From: Flagellimonas sp. CMM7
GTDB taxonomy: Bacteria; Bacteroidota; Bacteroidia; Flavobacteriales; Flavobacteriaceae
Direction of reading: 5' to 3'
Assembly (NCBI RefSeq): GCF_021390195.1
Contig: NZ_CP090003.1
Span: forward strand, 2,344,001 to 2,408,000
Length of the DNA: 64,000 nucleotides
The translations under genes were made by a program, and so were the position numbers. Shown piece after piece: positions 9,312 through 18,319 of this stretch (position 1 is the first letter of the stretch; each line of letters begins with the position of its first letter). The notes below the pieces were generated by a model that saw only the letters and a list, made by a program, of their open reading frames with translations, searched no databases and had not been told where the DNA came from.

Positions 9312-9329
9312 CATCTATTCTAAAATACT

Positions 9330-10628
9330 ATGATGATAAAGAACTTTGTTCAAGAGTTACAATGGAGAGGTATGGTGCATGACATTATGCCCGGTGCAGA
9401 GGAACATCTTATGGAGGGAATGCAAGCTGCATATGTTGGGATTGATCCAACAGCAGATTCATTACATATTGGGCATTTGGTAAGTGTGATGATGTTGAGA
9501 CATTTTCAATTGGCAGGGCACAAGCCTTTTGCTTTGGTGGGTGGAGCAACAGGTATGATAGGAGATCCATCTGGTAAGTCGGCAGAGCGTAATCTCTTGG
9601 ATGAAAAAACACTTCGCCATAATCAAGAAGCCCTAAAATCTCAACTAGGTAGGTTTTTGGATTTTGAAAGTGATGCTGAGAATGCAGCGGTCTTGGTAAA
9701 CAATTATGATTGGATGAAAGATTTCTCCTTTCTTGATTTTATCAGGGATGTGGGAAAACATATCACGGTCAATTATATGATGGCAAAGGATTCGGTCAAA
9801 AAGAGACTTTCCTCAGATGCCAAGGAAGGAATGTCCTTTACAGAGTTTACCTATCAGTTAGTTCAGGGCTATGATTTTCTATACTTATATCAGAATCACA
9901 ATTGCACGCTTCAAATGGGTGGAAGTGATCAATGGGGAAACATCACTACAGGTACCGAGCTTATTCGGAGAATTGGCGGAGGAAAGGGGTTTGCCCTTAC
10001 CTGCCCTTTGATTACTAAAGCAGATGGAACCAAATTTGGTAAGACCGAAGGTGGAAACGTTTGGTTGGATGCTGAAAGAACCTCACCTTATAAATTTTAT
10101 CAGTATTGGTTAAATACTTCTGATGAAGATGCTGAGAAGTATATTAAAATATTTACTTTTTTGAGTAAAGAAGACATTGAAGATTTGGTTATCAAACACA
10201 AAGAAGAGCCCCATCTAAGAACACTTCAAAAGCGATTGGCAGAAGAAATAACTACAAAAGTGCATTCCAAGGCCGATTTGGAAAATGCAATAAAAGCAAG
10301 CAATATCCTATTTGGAAAATCTACTTCTGAAGATTTAAAGGAACTGGATGAAAAGACATTTTTAGATGTTTTTGAAGGTGTGCCCCAATCTCAGATTTCA
10401 ATAGATGAGGTAAATGATGGTTTAGATATGATTGGAGCTTTGGCCGCGAAAACAGGTTTTCTAGCATCAAATGGAGAGGCAAGAAGAGAGTTGAAGCAGA
10501 ATTCTATTTCAGTAAATAAACAGAAGGTGAAAGAAGACTTCCTCATTACAACTTCTGATCTAATCAACAACAAATTTGTACTGCTCCAACGCGGTAAGAA
10601 AAGCTATTTTGTGTTGGTGGTGAGCTAG
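9330..10628 (+). CDS. tyrS: Tyrosyl-tRNA synthetase
   Basis: Charges tRNA-Tyr with tyrosine. The protein has 432 residues, the usual bacterial class Ic length. The class I signature HIGH is intact (46-49, in [11 protein letters not shown]). The KMSKS-type loop appears as KFGKT (about 235-239), and the tyrosine-binding segment [10 protein letters not shown] is present. The C-terminal S4-like RNA-binding domain starts around residue 365 ([22 protein letters not shown]). Two adjacent ATG codons, 9330 and 9333, are possible starts. A TAnnTTTG -7 element (TATATTTG, 9304-9311) lies just upstream, so the gene has its own promoter. Confidence 0.96.
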   Translation: MMIKNFVQELQWRGMVHDIMPGAEEHLMEGMQAAYVGIDPTADSLHIGHLVSVMMLRHFQLAGHKPFALVGGATGMIGDPSGKSAERNLLDEKTLRHNQEALKSQLGRFLDFESDAENAAVLVNNYDWMKDFSFLDFIRDVGKHITVNYMMAKDSVKKRLSSDAKEGMSFTEFTYQLVQGYDFLYLYQNHNCTLQMGGSDQWGNITTGTELIRRIGGGKGFALTCPLITKADGTKFGKTEGGNVWLDAERTSPYKFYQYWLNTSDEDAEKYIKIFTFLSKEDIEDLVIKHKEEPHLRTLQKRLAEEITTKVHSKADLENAIKASNILFGKSTSEDLKELDEKTFLDVFEGVPQSQISIDEVNDGLDMIGALAAKTGFLASNGEARRELKQNSISVNKQKVKEDFLITTSDLINNKFVLLQRGKKSYFVLVVS

Positions 10629-10685
10629 TTTGCGCAACGTTTTATTGTCTAATGCGTCTAAAAACTATATTAAATCATTTAAAAA

Positions 10686-11072
10686 ATGAAGAAAGTTGGT
10701 TTTCTTTTTGTACTTGTGCTAGTTCTAAATAGTTGTTTCTCAGATGATGATTACGTTGTGGACGCCGCGTTGAATTCAACATGGATTTTAAATAGAGCAA
10801 GTTGCTTTTGTTTTTTTGATGATAATTTTGATTTTAGCGCCCATACATTAACTTTTGATAGCTCGGAGCAAAGGGTTACGGTGCAAAATTCGGATGATAC
10901 CCGTTTTATAGCAGATTCAGGGACCTATACATTTACAAATAATGGCAATACTATAAATATAAATGGTAAGCGTTATGCTTACACAATAAGAGGTAGCACA
11001 CTTGAGCTTACCTTTTTGGACAATCCAGACATTGCGGATGATGAAATTACTTTGTTTTACAGTAAAGGCTAA
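10686..11072 (+). CDS. Small beta-rich lipoprotein of unknown function
   Basis: I do not recognise a family. The protein has 128 residues with a lipoprotein signal (KKVGFLFVLVLVLNSC, cysteine at residue 17), an acidic SDDD stretch right after the lipidation site, and then a run of alternating short strands (HTLTFDSSEQRVTVQN, GTYTFTNNGNTINING, RYAYTIRGSTLELTF). This looks like a small lipocalin-like or META-like beta barrel. The acidic residues just after the cysteine resemble the Bacteroidota surface-lipoprotein export signal, so surface exposure is plausible. It stands alone after tyrS, and its stop overlaps by 4 bases that of the convergent acyl transferase gene. Confidence 0.7.
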   Translation: MKKVGFLFVLVLVLNSCFSDDDYVVDAALNSTWILNRASCFCFFDDNFDFSAHTLTFDSSEQRVTVQNSDDTRFIADSGTYTFTNNGNTININGKRYAYTIRGSTLELTFLDNPDIADDEITLFYSKG

Positions 11073-12055
11073 AGTGCCATCAAATTGCATCCCCTAATAT
11101 CAGAATGATCAAACCTACCAAGAACTTCAAAAGTGCCATCATCAAAGACCTTTCCTAAATCTTGGGTAGCAATAAAAGAACAAGAGTGTACATTGGCCAA
11201 ATCAATAATATTTATTCCACCGGTTTTACCAGAAGATTGAATGGAAAGGGGATCTTCAGTGTCTCTGGAGATTACTTTCATCCATGGCGGGGTTTTAAAT
11301 AACCCATCGCCTATAGAATATGCTTGGGACAATAGCTCTGTCATTCCATATTCTGAATGAATTTTAGATACTCCGAAAGCCTGTTTAAGAATACGGTGCA
11401 GTTCATCTCTAATCAATTCTTTTCGCCTGCCCTTCATCCCTCCCGTCTCCATGATTGTAGTATGTTTCAAGTTAACAGGAAATTGTTCTGCTAAATCCAA
11501 CAGCGCAAAGGAAACACCAATTAATATGGTCTTTGTTTGCGCTTCTTCAAGTTGACACAGTTTTTGACGTAGGGTATTTAAATCATTTAAATAAAAGCCG
11601 CTCTGTGGGTGCTTTGATTTGTCTTTTAGGTCATTCACCATATAAACCAAAGAAGAACCCTCTCGTTCCAAATAGGAAGGTAACAAAGCAATTATGCAGT
11701 AATCCTCAACAGGGCCGTAAAATGTATTAAAGCCTTTTAGGTAGCTCTGTTGATATAAGCTTAAATCAGGGACATAATGTTTGCTAGTAATGCTACCAGT
11801 GGTTCCGCTGCTTTCAAAAATTATTTCAGCTTTTTTATGGGACGAAATTATTTTATGGCTCTTGAAGAATTCTATGGGAAGAAAAGGAACTTCTTCACTG
11901 CTGTGGATATTGGAAGGACTTTTTCCTATATGCTTGCAATAGGTCTGGTAGACGATATTGTTTTTAAACTGAAATTGGAAGATTTCAATCACCAGGGACT
12001 CAAATTCAGCTTGGGTCGATATAGAATAGATTTGTTGAATTCGTGAGCTGTCCAT
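11069..12055 (-). CDS. LuxE-like acyl transferase / acyl-protein synthetase
   Basis: A 328-residue member of the LuxE / acyl-protein synthetase family, related to the ANL adenylating enzymes. Visible parts are VPFLPIEFFKSHKI (about 55-68), the phosphate-binding IFESSGTTGSITSKHY (about 79-94), TIMETGGMKGRRKEL and the SEYGMTELLSQAYS segment (about 238-251). In bioluminescent bacteria LuxE activates fatty acids for a reductase. In Flavobacteriia this stand-alone form is common, and its substrate is not established as far as I know. No luxC/luxD partners are nearby. ATG at 12055 is the only good start. Confidence 0.8.
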   Translation of the reverse strand: MDSSRIQQIYSISTQAEFESLVIEIFQFQFKNNIVYQTYCKHIGKSPSNIHSSEEVPFLPIEFFKSHKIISSHKKAEIIFESSGTTGSITSKHYVPDLSLYQQSYLKGFNTFYGPVEDYCIIALLPSYLEREGSSLVYMVNDLKDKSKHPQSGFYLNDLNTLRQKLCQLEEAQTKTILIGVSFALLDLAEQFPVNLKHTTIMETGGMKGRRKELIRDELHRILKQAFGVSKIHSEYGMTELLSQAYSIGDGLFKTPPWMKVISRDTEDPLSIQSSGKTGGINIIDLANVHSCSFIATQDLGKVFDDGTFEVLGRFDHSDIRGCNLMAL

Positions 12056-12078
12056 GAAGGAACAAAAGTACCCAAAAA

Positions 12079-12112
12079 TAAAAAAGCCCTTCTCTAGGGA
12101 AGGGCTTTTTTG
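12079..12112. terminator. Intrinsic terminator, bidirectional
   Basis: AGCCCTTC (12085-12092) pairs with GAAGGGCT (12099-12106), flanked by an A-rich tract on the left and T6 on the right. It lies directly after the stop of the leftward sorting-domain gene and can end its transcripts. Confidence 0.85.
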
Positions 12113-12122
12113 ATAGCATTTT

Positions 12123-12446
12123 TTATTTTATAACCAGCTTTCGGGTCATTGTTTTTTCCTGTTCAGTTACTTGAAGTACATAGACTCCAGGAACTAATCT
12201 GGATATGTTAAGGGTGTTGGTCGAAATTCTATCCGTAAGTACAACATCTCCAAAAACATCATAAACTTTTATCTGTTTACTTCCGTTAGAAGCAGTGGTA
12301 ATGTATACTTCCTCGCCATAGACGGGATTTGGGTACATTTTAAAACCTTGGAGTTCTTGCGCCTGTTCAGTATTTACACTGACCAGCTCTTGGCCGAAAG
12401 TGAATAGGGGTAATGCCATAATGAGAATAAAGTAGATTTTCTTCAT
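12123..12446 (-). CDS. Minimal T9SS sorting-domain protein A
   Basis: A 107-residue secreted protein made of little more than a signal peptide (KKIYFILIMALPLFTFGQ, cleavage about residue 18), a linker of about 15 residues and a type A T9SS C-terminal sorting domain. The domain shows the characteristic GFKMYPNPV (about 34-42), IKVYDVFGDVV, NISRLVPGVYVLQV and the terminal MTRKLVIK. T9SS normally uses such a domain to carry a large cargo across the outer membrane, but here there is no cargo. A paralogue lies 140 bp upstream, and both are downstream of the beta-helix lipoprotein gene. The function is unknown. Confidence 0.85.
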   Translation of the reverse strand: MKKIYFILIMALPLFTFGQELVSVNTEQAQELQGFKMYPNPVYGEEVYITTASNGSKQIKVYDVFGDVVLTDRISTNTLNISRLVPGVYVLQVTEQEKTMTRKLVIK

Positions 12447-12586
12447 AAACGCTGATTTGGGAAATAAGCAATATAAAAGTATGTAAACCTGTTAAAAAAG
12501 GCTATAAAATGTTGTGAAACAAAGAATTATGTAGGTAAAAATAAAAAAGATGGTATTTGGTCGATGAAAAGGCTAAAATACAGGAA

Positions 12587-12895
12587 CTACTTAATAATCA
12601 GCTTTCTGGTGGCAACTTTATTGTTTTCAAAAACTCTTAGAATATAGACGCCCTTATCCAAACTAGAAAGATTTAGTTCTCTGCCAATAATGGTAGTCTG
12701 CAACACTTGGGTTCCCAATACATCAAAAATAAGGATTTGCTTTGGGGCTTTTTTGGTGGTCTCTATATAGATTTTCCCTTGAGTAACTGGGTTGGGGTAC
12801 AACTTAAACCCGTCTATATCAGCTCCAGCTTGGGAATTCTGAGCGAATCCAAGGGAACAGACAAAAAAGAAGAAGACGAGGTAAAGGTGCTTCAT
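12587..12895 (-). CDS. Minimal T9SS sorting-domain protein B
   Basis: A 102-residue paralogue of protein A. It has a signal peptide (KHLYLVFFFFVCSLGFAQ), a linker of about 10 residues, then the sorting domain with GFKLYPNPV, ILIFDVLGTQVLQ, NLSSLDKGVYILRV and the terminal ATRKLIIK. The reading frame stays open upstream to 12994. I start at the ATG at 12895 because the signal peptide begins there and a TAnnTTTG -7 element lies at 12923-12930, inside the longer frame. Like its neighbour it has no recognisable cargo domain. Confidence 0.85.
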   Translation of the reverse strand: MKHLYLVFFFFVCSLGFAQNSQAGADIDGFKLYPNPVTQGKIYIETTKKAPKQILIFDVLGTQVLQTTIIGRELNLSSLDKGVYILRVFENNKVATRKLIIK

Positions 12896-12922
12896 AAAGT
12901 ATTGGTTACAAAGGGTATGCCA

Positions 12923-12930
12923 CAAATATA
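12923..12930 (-). promoter_or_regulatory. -7 promoter element of sorting-domain protein B
   Basis: On the minus strand this reads TATATTTG, an exact TAnnTTTG match, 27 bases upstream of the ATG at 12895. It rules against the longer open frame starting at 12994. No clear -33 TTG was seen. Confidence 0.45.
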
Positions 12931-12993
12931 AATAATTTGAACGCTGAATTGGGAGTGCTTTAGGAAAAAAGCCACACTTTTCGATGAAGTGCA

Positions 12994-13025
12994 TAAAAAA
13001 AGCCCCGCTCTAAACGGGGCTTTTT
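12994..13025. terminator. Intrinsic terminator after the beta-helix lipoprotein gene
   Basis: AGCCCCG (13001-13007) pairs with CGGGGCT (13015-13021) around a 7-base loop, with A7 on the left and T5 on the right. It lies just past the stop of the leftward gene ending at 13043 and separates it from the two small sorting-domain genes. Confidence 0.88.
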
Positions 13026-13042
13026 AAACTATATTAAATCTT

Positions 13043-14880
13043 CTAATTGGTCGCCCAATCAAAGATGGCTACATCTACAGTTGCAGCAGCATCGTAAGCA
13101 GCATTTACATCGATGGTTACATTATCAACAGTAACATTGGTAGTGGCACCACCATCTCTAAAGTCAACATTAGTCGTGTATCCATCAAGAGAAAGACCAG
13201 TGATTGCAGCACCAGATTCTTTCTTAAACTGTAATGCAGTACCACCTTGGGTAGAAACACACGTCAAGTTTTCTAAAGTAGGCATGTTATTGTCACCATC
13301 AGCTTCAACGGCTGTGGAGAAACCGGCTTCAGTATGTAGTACGTAAGCATTGGTCAAGGTACCGTTCCACCCTTCAGTCCAGTCGATAGCATCGTCCTGG
13401 TTGTTTTCCATGTAGAAATTAGAAGCAGAAACTGTACCACCAAAGAACTCAACACCGTCATCGGCACCGTTCAAAATAGCAACGTTGCTAATTGTGGTTT
13501 CAGAACCAACTGCATACAATGTAAGACCGTTGTATTGGGATTCAGAATTAATCTGTGCACCAGCGTAGTTGATAATCAAGTAATCGATAGAACCAGAGTC
13601 ATCAGTATCGTTGGAACCACCATAGATAATGTTGCCTACCTCGGCGGTCGCATCGGTACCCTTGGTAGTGGTAGCATCACCAGCAATAACCAAACCACCC
13701 CAATCACCAGGAGTTGTACCGCTAGAAGTCATGACAACAGGATTGGCAGCAGTTCCTTGAATATCAATCATACCACCTTTTTGAACAACAATGTAAGTAC
13801 TTGTTGCACCAGCAGCCTGCACATTGGCAGTAATGGTGGTGCCAGCTGGAATAGTCAATGTAGTTCCAGACAGAACACTTAAAGTACCTTGTAATTCATA
13901 TGCTATTGAAGCGTCCAAAGTTAAATCAGAAGAGACATTACCTGTAAGGACTGTAGAAGTACCAACAGTTTGTCCTGTTGCCCAAGAGAAAGAGTTGACA
14001 TCTACTGTGGCGAGATTGGCGTATAGTTCATTTGGATCGGAGTCTGCACCTTCAATCTGTACATTGGAAACAGCCCCACCATCTCTAAAGTCCAAGATAG
14101 TTTCGTATCCAGATATAGAAAGACCAGTGATAGTTGCACCAGATTCTTTTTTGAACTGTAATGCCGTACCCCCTTGGGTAGATAATACAGTCAGGTTAAC
14201 TAGACTTGGGTTACCGTTGTCTCCATCCGCTTCAACAGCAGTAGAGAAACCAGCTTCGGTATGTAGCACATAAGCATTGGTCAAAGTACCGTTCCATCCT
14301 TCAGTCCAGTCGATAGCATCGTCTTGGTTGTTTTCCAAATAAAAGTTGGAGGCGGAAACCGTACCACCAAAGAACTCAACACCATCATCAGTACCATTCA
14401 ACAAAGCAATATTACTAATGGTGGTTCCAGAACCAACGGCATAAAGTGTAAGGCCGTTGTATTGAGATTCTGGATTGATTTGTGCACCAGCGTAATTGAT
14501 GATCAGATAATTAATAGTACCAGAGTTATCGGTATCGTTGGAACCACCGTAGAGGAACTCGCCGACTTCAGCACTTGCATCTGTACCTTTGGTGGTGGTG
14601 GCATCACCTAGGATAACCAAACCACCCCAATCACCAGGAACTTCACTATCAGATGTCATAACAACAGGATTAGAAGAAGTACCAAGGACATCAATGGAAG
14701 CACCTTTTTGGATAACAATATATGTGCTGGTTTCGTCACCGGAAGCAGCTGAAGCAGTAATAGTAGTACCAGCAGGAATAGTTAATTTCGCACCATTTTC
14801 AACGCTAACTGCACCATCAAGGATATAGGTTTCGCTAGCATCAAGTGTCAAGTCTTCTGTTATAGGGCTAAGAGTTGTCA
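13043..14880 (-). repeat. Two in-frame 927-bp repeats within the lipoprotein gene
   Basis: Matching landmarks recur exactly 927 bases apart (309 codons). For example, the segment coding GDWGG lies near 13691 and again near 14618, and the segment coding LTNAYVLHT ends at 13353 and again at 14280. DNA similarity is high enough to see by eye over about 850 bases, pointing to a fairly recent in-frame tandem duplication or to gene conversion keeping the copies alike. Confidence 0.85.
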
Positions 14881-15148
14881 AGTTTACAGAAGCGGTACAC
14901 GCATTTGGACAAGAACCGCCACAATCGACACCTTCCTCATCTCCATTCTGAATACCGTCATCACAGGTTGATTCAACAGGACAAGCGTTACAAGTACCAC
15001 CACAATCGACACCTGTTTCCGTACCGTTTTGAATACCATCGGAACACGTTGGGCCGTTACCACCATTATCATCACTACTACAACCCGTAAGAACGAGTGC
15101 AAATACAGCGATAGAGGCCATTGAAATTTTAAAAATTTTCGTTTTCAT
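13043..15148 (-). CDS. Duplicated beta-helix surface lipoprotein
   Basis: A 701-residue predicted lipoprotein (signal ending in VLTGC, then the acidic SSDDNGGNG, a surface-export-like sequence). Residues about 34-85 hold two copies of a cysteine-rich motif, [17 protein letters not shown] and [17 protein letters not shown]. The rest is two copies of a right-handed beta-helix-like domain of about 300 residues. Each copy contains [16 protein letters not shown], a YGGSNDTD stretch, [14 protein letters not shown] and [16 protein letters not shown]. The gene follows the TonB receptor by 50 bases in the same direction, so it may be the surface partner of that receptor. Acidic DTDNSG and NNQDD turns suggest ion binding, which is an inference. 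I cannot name a substrate. Confidence 0.8.
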   Translation of the reverse strand: MKTKIFKISMASIAVFALVLTGCSSDDNGGNGPTCSDGIQNGTETGVDCGGTCNACPVESTCDDGIQNGDEEGVDCGGSCPNACTASVNLTTLSPITEDLTLDASETYILDGAVSVENGAKLTIPAGTTITASAASGDETSTYIVIQKGASIDVLGTSSNPVVMTSDSEVPGDWGGLVILGDATTTKGTDASAEVGEFLYGGSNDTDNSGTINYLIINYAGAQINPESQYNGLTLYAVGSGTTISNIALLNGTDDGVEFFGGTVSASNFYLENNQDDAIDWTEGWNGTLTNAYVLHTEAGFSTAVEADGDNGNPSLVNLTVLSTQGGTALQFKKESGATITGLSISGYETILDFRDGGAVSNVQIEGADSDPNELYANLATVDVNSFSWATGQTVGTSTVLTGNVSSDLTLDASIAYELQGTLSVLSGTTLTIPAGTTITANVQAAGATSTYIVVQKGGMIDIQGTAANPVVMTSSGTTPGDWGGLVIAGDATTTKGTDATAEVGNIIYGGSNDTDDSGSIDYLIINYAGAQINSESQYNGLTLYAVGSETTISNVAILNGADDGVEFFGGTVSASNFYMENNQDDAIDWTEGWNGTLTNAYVLHTEAGFSTAVEADGDNNMPTLENLTCVSTQGGTALQFKKESGAAITGLSLDGYTTNVDFRDGGATTNVTVDNVTIDVNAAYDAAATVDVAIFDWATN

Positions 15149-15198
15149 AATTAGGGTTTTTAATTTAGATAGTTAATATTTATAAGTTATATACTTTG

Positions 15199-18138
15199 TT
15201 AAAAATTATAAGTCACACCTAGACTAACAGTGCTGCCTAGTTTATAAGATCTTACCGTCTCGGTACGGATAATTCTTTGTGGCGCATTAGGCCCCAAACG
15301 TTCATTTATGTCGGTTGAAAAATCTCGAATTTCATTTCGGTTATCCAAGACTCCCTGGGTTCTTTTTATTTCAGGATTTAAAAGGTTTTGGCCATTCAAT
15401 GATATCTGCCAATGCTCATCAAGTTCTTTGCTTAACCTAGCATTAAGTACCACAAAACCATTTTCAACTATATTGTCATTATAGGAATAATCATAGATGT
15501 TAAACCCTTCTGCACTACCCAAAACAAAAATTTTGTCAGACGCATAGTTGGCATTAAGAGATGCGCCAAAAGCATTTTTACCCGCAGTCTTAAGATTTAA
15601 ATTGGTGTTCATTATAAAGTCAGATGCTCCTTGTAGGCCTGTAGAACTATTGGTTCCAAATTTGAAGAAGTCTGTTGCACTGGCACCATCTGCAGTTGGA
15701 ACAAGTTTCAAATCTTGTTCATGGTGCATAAGGGTGGCATTAAAAACAAAATTTAAGTCAACTCCAGAATCAACGTCATTTTCCTCATCATAAGTAGGTT
15801 TAATCAAGTTGATCTTGCTCTCTAGCTCAATTCCGTAAACCTTTGCCTTTTCTCCGGTATTTTCATAAGTCCAAATACTTTCACCGCCACGCTGCACAGT
15901 TCTATTGATAGGATCTGTAATATCCTTATAGAATACTGCTAAGGAGATTAACTGATCATTCGTTGGAAAGAATTCCCATTTAATATCAAAATTGTTTGTA
16001 AAAGATGCGGTTAGGTTATCTGCATTACCGGTCACTTCTTGACCAGAAGGAGCTACGTATCTAAAGGGGGCAATTTCCTTGAATTCGGGTAATGTTATGG
16101 TTCTGCTAGCGGCCAACCTTAAGGCATGCTTGTCATTAATCGTGTATTTTAAGTTCAAACTTGGATAAAAGTTAGAATAGTCTTGAGTCGTTTCTCCAAC
16201 AATCCTTGAGCCGCTACCTCCTACATCATAACTAACAAAAATTTCATCTTTTTGCAGTCTAACACCTGCATTTACCCCAAGTCTATTCAACTGAACATTA
16301 AAGTCGGCGTAGGCTGCTTGTGAAGTATAATCTCCAGTGTAAACATCCTTTGTTTCTCCGTTGGCGTTTTCACTCAACCTAACAACTTGCAAAGAACCGT
16401 TGGCAAAATTTTGGGTATTTAATAAACCATTCAAATTGTCCAAACTGTTGGTTCTTGTGCTAAATCTATCAACACTATTGGATTCTGTTACCCCAACAAA
16501 TTCCGAGCTAAAATCACGCTCTTTGTTTCGATAGAAAACACCTAATTCAATATCAAATTTTTTACTGGAATCCCCTTCTTCATCTTCTTCATTGATAACA
16601 CTAATTACATCATTTACATAACCATTATATTCAATATCCTCGATTAATTGTGCAGCTTTTCTTTGATTAAAACCACCTTGTGAGTTCAGTGCTACTGAAG
16701 TTTCTGGAGCGGCATCAAAGAATACTTGGTTTCTAATTCGATTGGGTTCATCGGCATTAAGCAAATTATAACCACCTGCCCAATTCAATTGGTTTTTTTC
16801 GGATAACTTATGTTCACCCAGAAGTTGCGTGACCAGTAGTTTGGTTTGCTTGGTGTTTTGGTCTTTTACAAATTCCAATGGAATCCCAAAACTCCCAAAG
16901 GCACCTGTGTCATCACTAACTTGAGCCTCACCGTTTCTACCAAACTCTATAACTTCATCTTTCAATGTGTTGAGAAATGTGGTAGTAGATTTTATTTTAT
17001 TCTTATCATTTATGTAATAGGTTAAATCAAATAATGCTGTGTTTGTGATTTCAGACTCATATTTGGTATAATCTGACGCACCTACTTGAACAAAACCATA
17101 CTCCAAAATTTGATAGATACCTTCATTATGTCTAAAACTCTCATTATGCGACCCGGTTAGGATGAAAGAGAGTTTATTGTCAAAAAATTTTCTCCCAAAT
17201 GTTAGGTTTACACCATAATTCAATGGGTTTTCCCTAGTGGCAGGATCCCAGGATTGTTCAGTTAATTGTTGAACAAGCGTTCTGTTTGAATTGTAAAACC
17301 CAAAAGTGGTTTCATCATCTAAATTTGGTGAAACTAAAAAGTTGTCGTTAACTCCATCTTGGTATACAGATGTGTTCAAACCACCAGAAACACCTATGCT
17401 TAACTCTGAACTTCCAACAAGTTCTCTTGAGGCAATATCGATATTACCTGAAGCCTGATCGGCAGAGGTTTTTGCTGAATAGGTTTTGCTGATACTAATG
17501 TTTTGGATAACTCTTGTAGGAAATAAGCCTAAGTTTATATTTTTTCTATCTACATTATCAGATGGTATAGGTAGGCCATTTAATGTTGTTGACAGGTATC
17601 TATCACCCAATCCTCTAACAAAAATATCACCAGAAGCTTCACTTTCTGTTACTCCAGAAATTTTGGTTGTTGCAGTTTTGGCATCAGAAATACCCAAATC
17701 ACCGAGTTCCTTTGCGCCAATACTTTCAACAACCGTAACTGCTCTTTTTTGGTCTAGAAGAAGTGCTGTTTGTGAATCTTTTCTTGCCGATGTGGTTACG
17801 ATAACTTCATCTAAACCAACACTACTGGCACCAAGACCAGTGTTTATCTCAGTTACTTTTCCTATTTCAACAATTACATTAGGAACCTCAAGCGTTTCAT
17901 ACCCTAAAAAACTAAATACCAATGTATAAGCCCCAGATTCGACATTTGTAATTTCATATAAACCATCAAAATCTGACGTTGCCCCTGTAGTTGTTCCTTT
18001 AATAAGAACATTCGCAAAAGCTAAGGGTTCGTTGTTTAATTCTTTGTCCGTAAGCTTACCTACTATACTTCCAGTAGTTTCTTGTGCACTCACTTGTATC
18101 ATAAAAACAAGTGATAAAAGCGTAAAAAAATATTTCAT
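15199..18138 (-). CDS. TonB-dependent outer-membrane receptor
   Basis: A 979-residue outer-membrane transporter that imports a ligand using TonB energy. It has a signal peptide (1-18), a carboxypeptidase-regulatory-like domain (about 22-105), a plug (about 120-240, with IFVRGLGDRYLSTTLNG and GLFPTRVIQNISISK) and a 22-strand-type barrel ending in the aromatic SLGVTYNF. It is not a SusC with an adjacent SusD: the downstream partner is the beta-helix lipoprotein. It is divergent from a PhoB/PhoR-like pair, and the shared gap contains 11-bp direct repeats like a Pho box. Phosphate or phosphorylated-ligand uptake is therefore a reasonable hypothesis, but the ligand is not shown by the sequence. 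Confidence 0.9.
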   Translation of the reverse strand: MKYFFTLLSLVFMIQVSAQETTGSIVGKLTDKELNNEPLAFANVLIKGTTTGATSDFDGLYEITNVESGAYTLVFSFLGYETLEVPNVIVEIGKVTEINTGLGASSVGLDEVIVTTSARKDSQTALLLDQKRAVTVVESIGAKELGDLGISDAKTATTKISGVTESEASGDIFVRGLGDRYLSTTLNGLPIPSDNVDRKNINLGLFPTRVIQNISISKTYSAKTSADQASGNIDIASRELVGSSELSIGVSGGLNTSVYQDGVNDNFLVSPNLDDETTFGFYNSNRTLVQQLTEQSWDPATRENPLNYGVNLTFGRKFFDNKLSFILTGSHNESFRHNEGIYQILEYGFVQVGASDYTKYESEITNTALFDLTYYINDKNKIKSTTTFLNTLKDEVIEFGRNGEAQVSDDTGAFGSFGIPLEFVKDQNTKQTKLLVTQLLGEHKLSEKNQLNWAGGYNLLNADEPNRIRNQVFFDAAPETSVALNSQGGFNQRKAAQLIEDIEYNGYVNDVISVINEEDEEGDSSKKFDIELGVFYRNKERDFSSEFVGVTESNSVDRFSTRTNSLDNLNGLLNTQNFANGSLQVVRLSENANGETKDVYTGDYTSQAAYADFNVQLNRLGVNAGVRLQKDEIFVSYDVGGSGSRIVGETTQDYSNFYPSLNLKYTINDKHALRLAASRTITLPEFKEIAPFRYVAPSGQEVTGNADNLTASFTNNFDIKWEFFPTNDQLISLAVFYKDITDPINRTVQRGGESIWTYENTGEKAKVYGIELESKINLIKPTYDEENDVDSGVDLNFVFNATLMHHEQDLKLVPTADGASATDFFKFGTNSSTGLQGASDFIMNTNLNLKTAGKNAFGASLNANYASDKIFVLGSAEGFNIYDYSYNDNIVENGFVVLNARLSKELDEHWQISLNGQNLLNPEIKRTQGVLDNRNEIRDFSTDINERLGPNAPQRIIRTETVRSYKLGSTVSLGVTYNF

Positions 18139-18188
18139 TATCAGTATTCTATAATTGGCGCAAAGAACGCCACGGGTTGTAAAAGCGA

Positions 18189-18239
18189 TGTTAGGGGTGC
18201 GTTAAGTATTTATTTGAAAAATGTTACAATATTGTTATG
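18189..18239. promoter_or_regulatory. Candidate Pho-box-like array of 11-bp direct repeats
   Basis: TGTTA occurs at 18189, 18222 and 18233, CGTTA at 18200 and the weaker TATTT at 18211. All five are in register with an 11-base period, the spacing used by PhoB/OmpR-family regulators binding as tandem dimers. The array ends about 20 bases before the -33 element of the response-regulator gene and lies about 50 bases upstream of the receptor gene. Binding by the adjacent regulator is inferred. Confidence 0.5.
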
Positions 18240-18260
18240 ACATTAAATCAATGTTAAGCA

Positions 18261-18292
18261 TTGATGGGGTTATAGTATTATATTTACATTTG
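18261..18292 (+). promoter_or_regulatory. Promoter of the two-component operon
   Basis: TACATTTG at 18285-18292 is an exact TAnnTTTG -7 element, with TTG at 18261-18263 as the -33 element, 21 bases apart. The ATG at 18320 follows 27 bases later. The Pho-box-like repeats lie immediately upstream, a typical position for an activator. Confidence 0.6.
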
Positions 18293-18319
18293 GGCGATTA
18301 AGACAAAAAATACTATCCC

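Noticed and set aside
12896..12994. Upstream extension of the second small sorting-domain gene to 12994.
   Set aside because: The signal peptide starts at the ATG at 12895 and a -7 promoter box lies inside the extension.
13113..15102. Several long open frames on the plus strand, and a Val-rich frame on the minus strand, over the beta-helix gene.
   Set aside because: They are shadows of the repetitive, strongly coding gene. Their translations are low in complexity, recur with the 927-bp duplication and have no family pattern.
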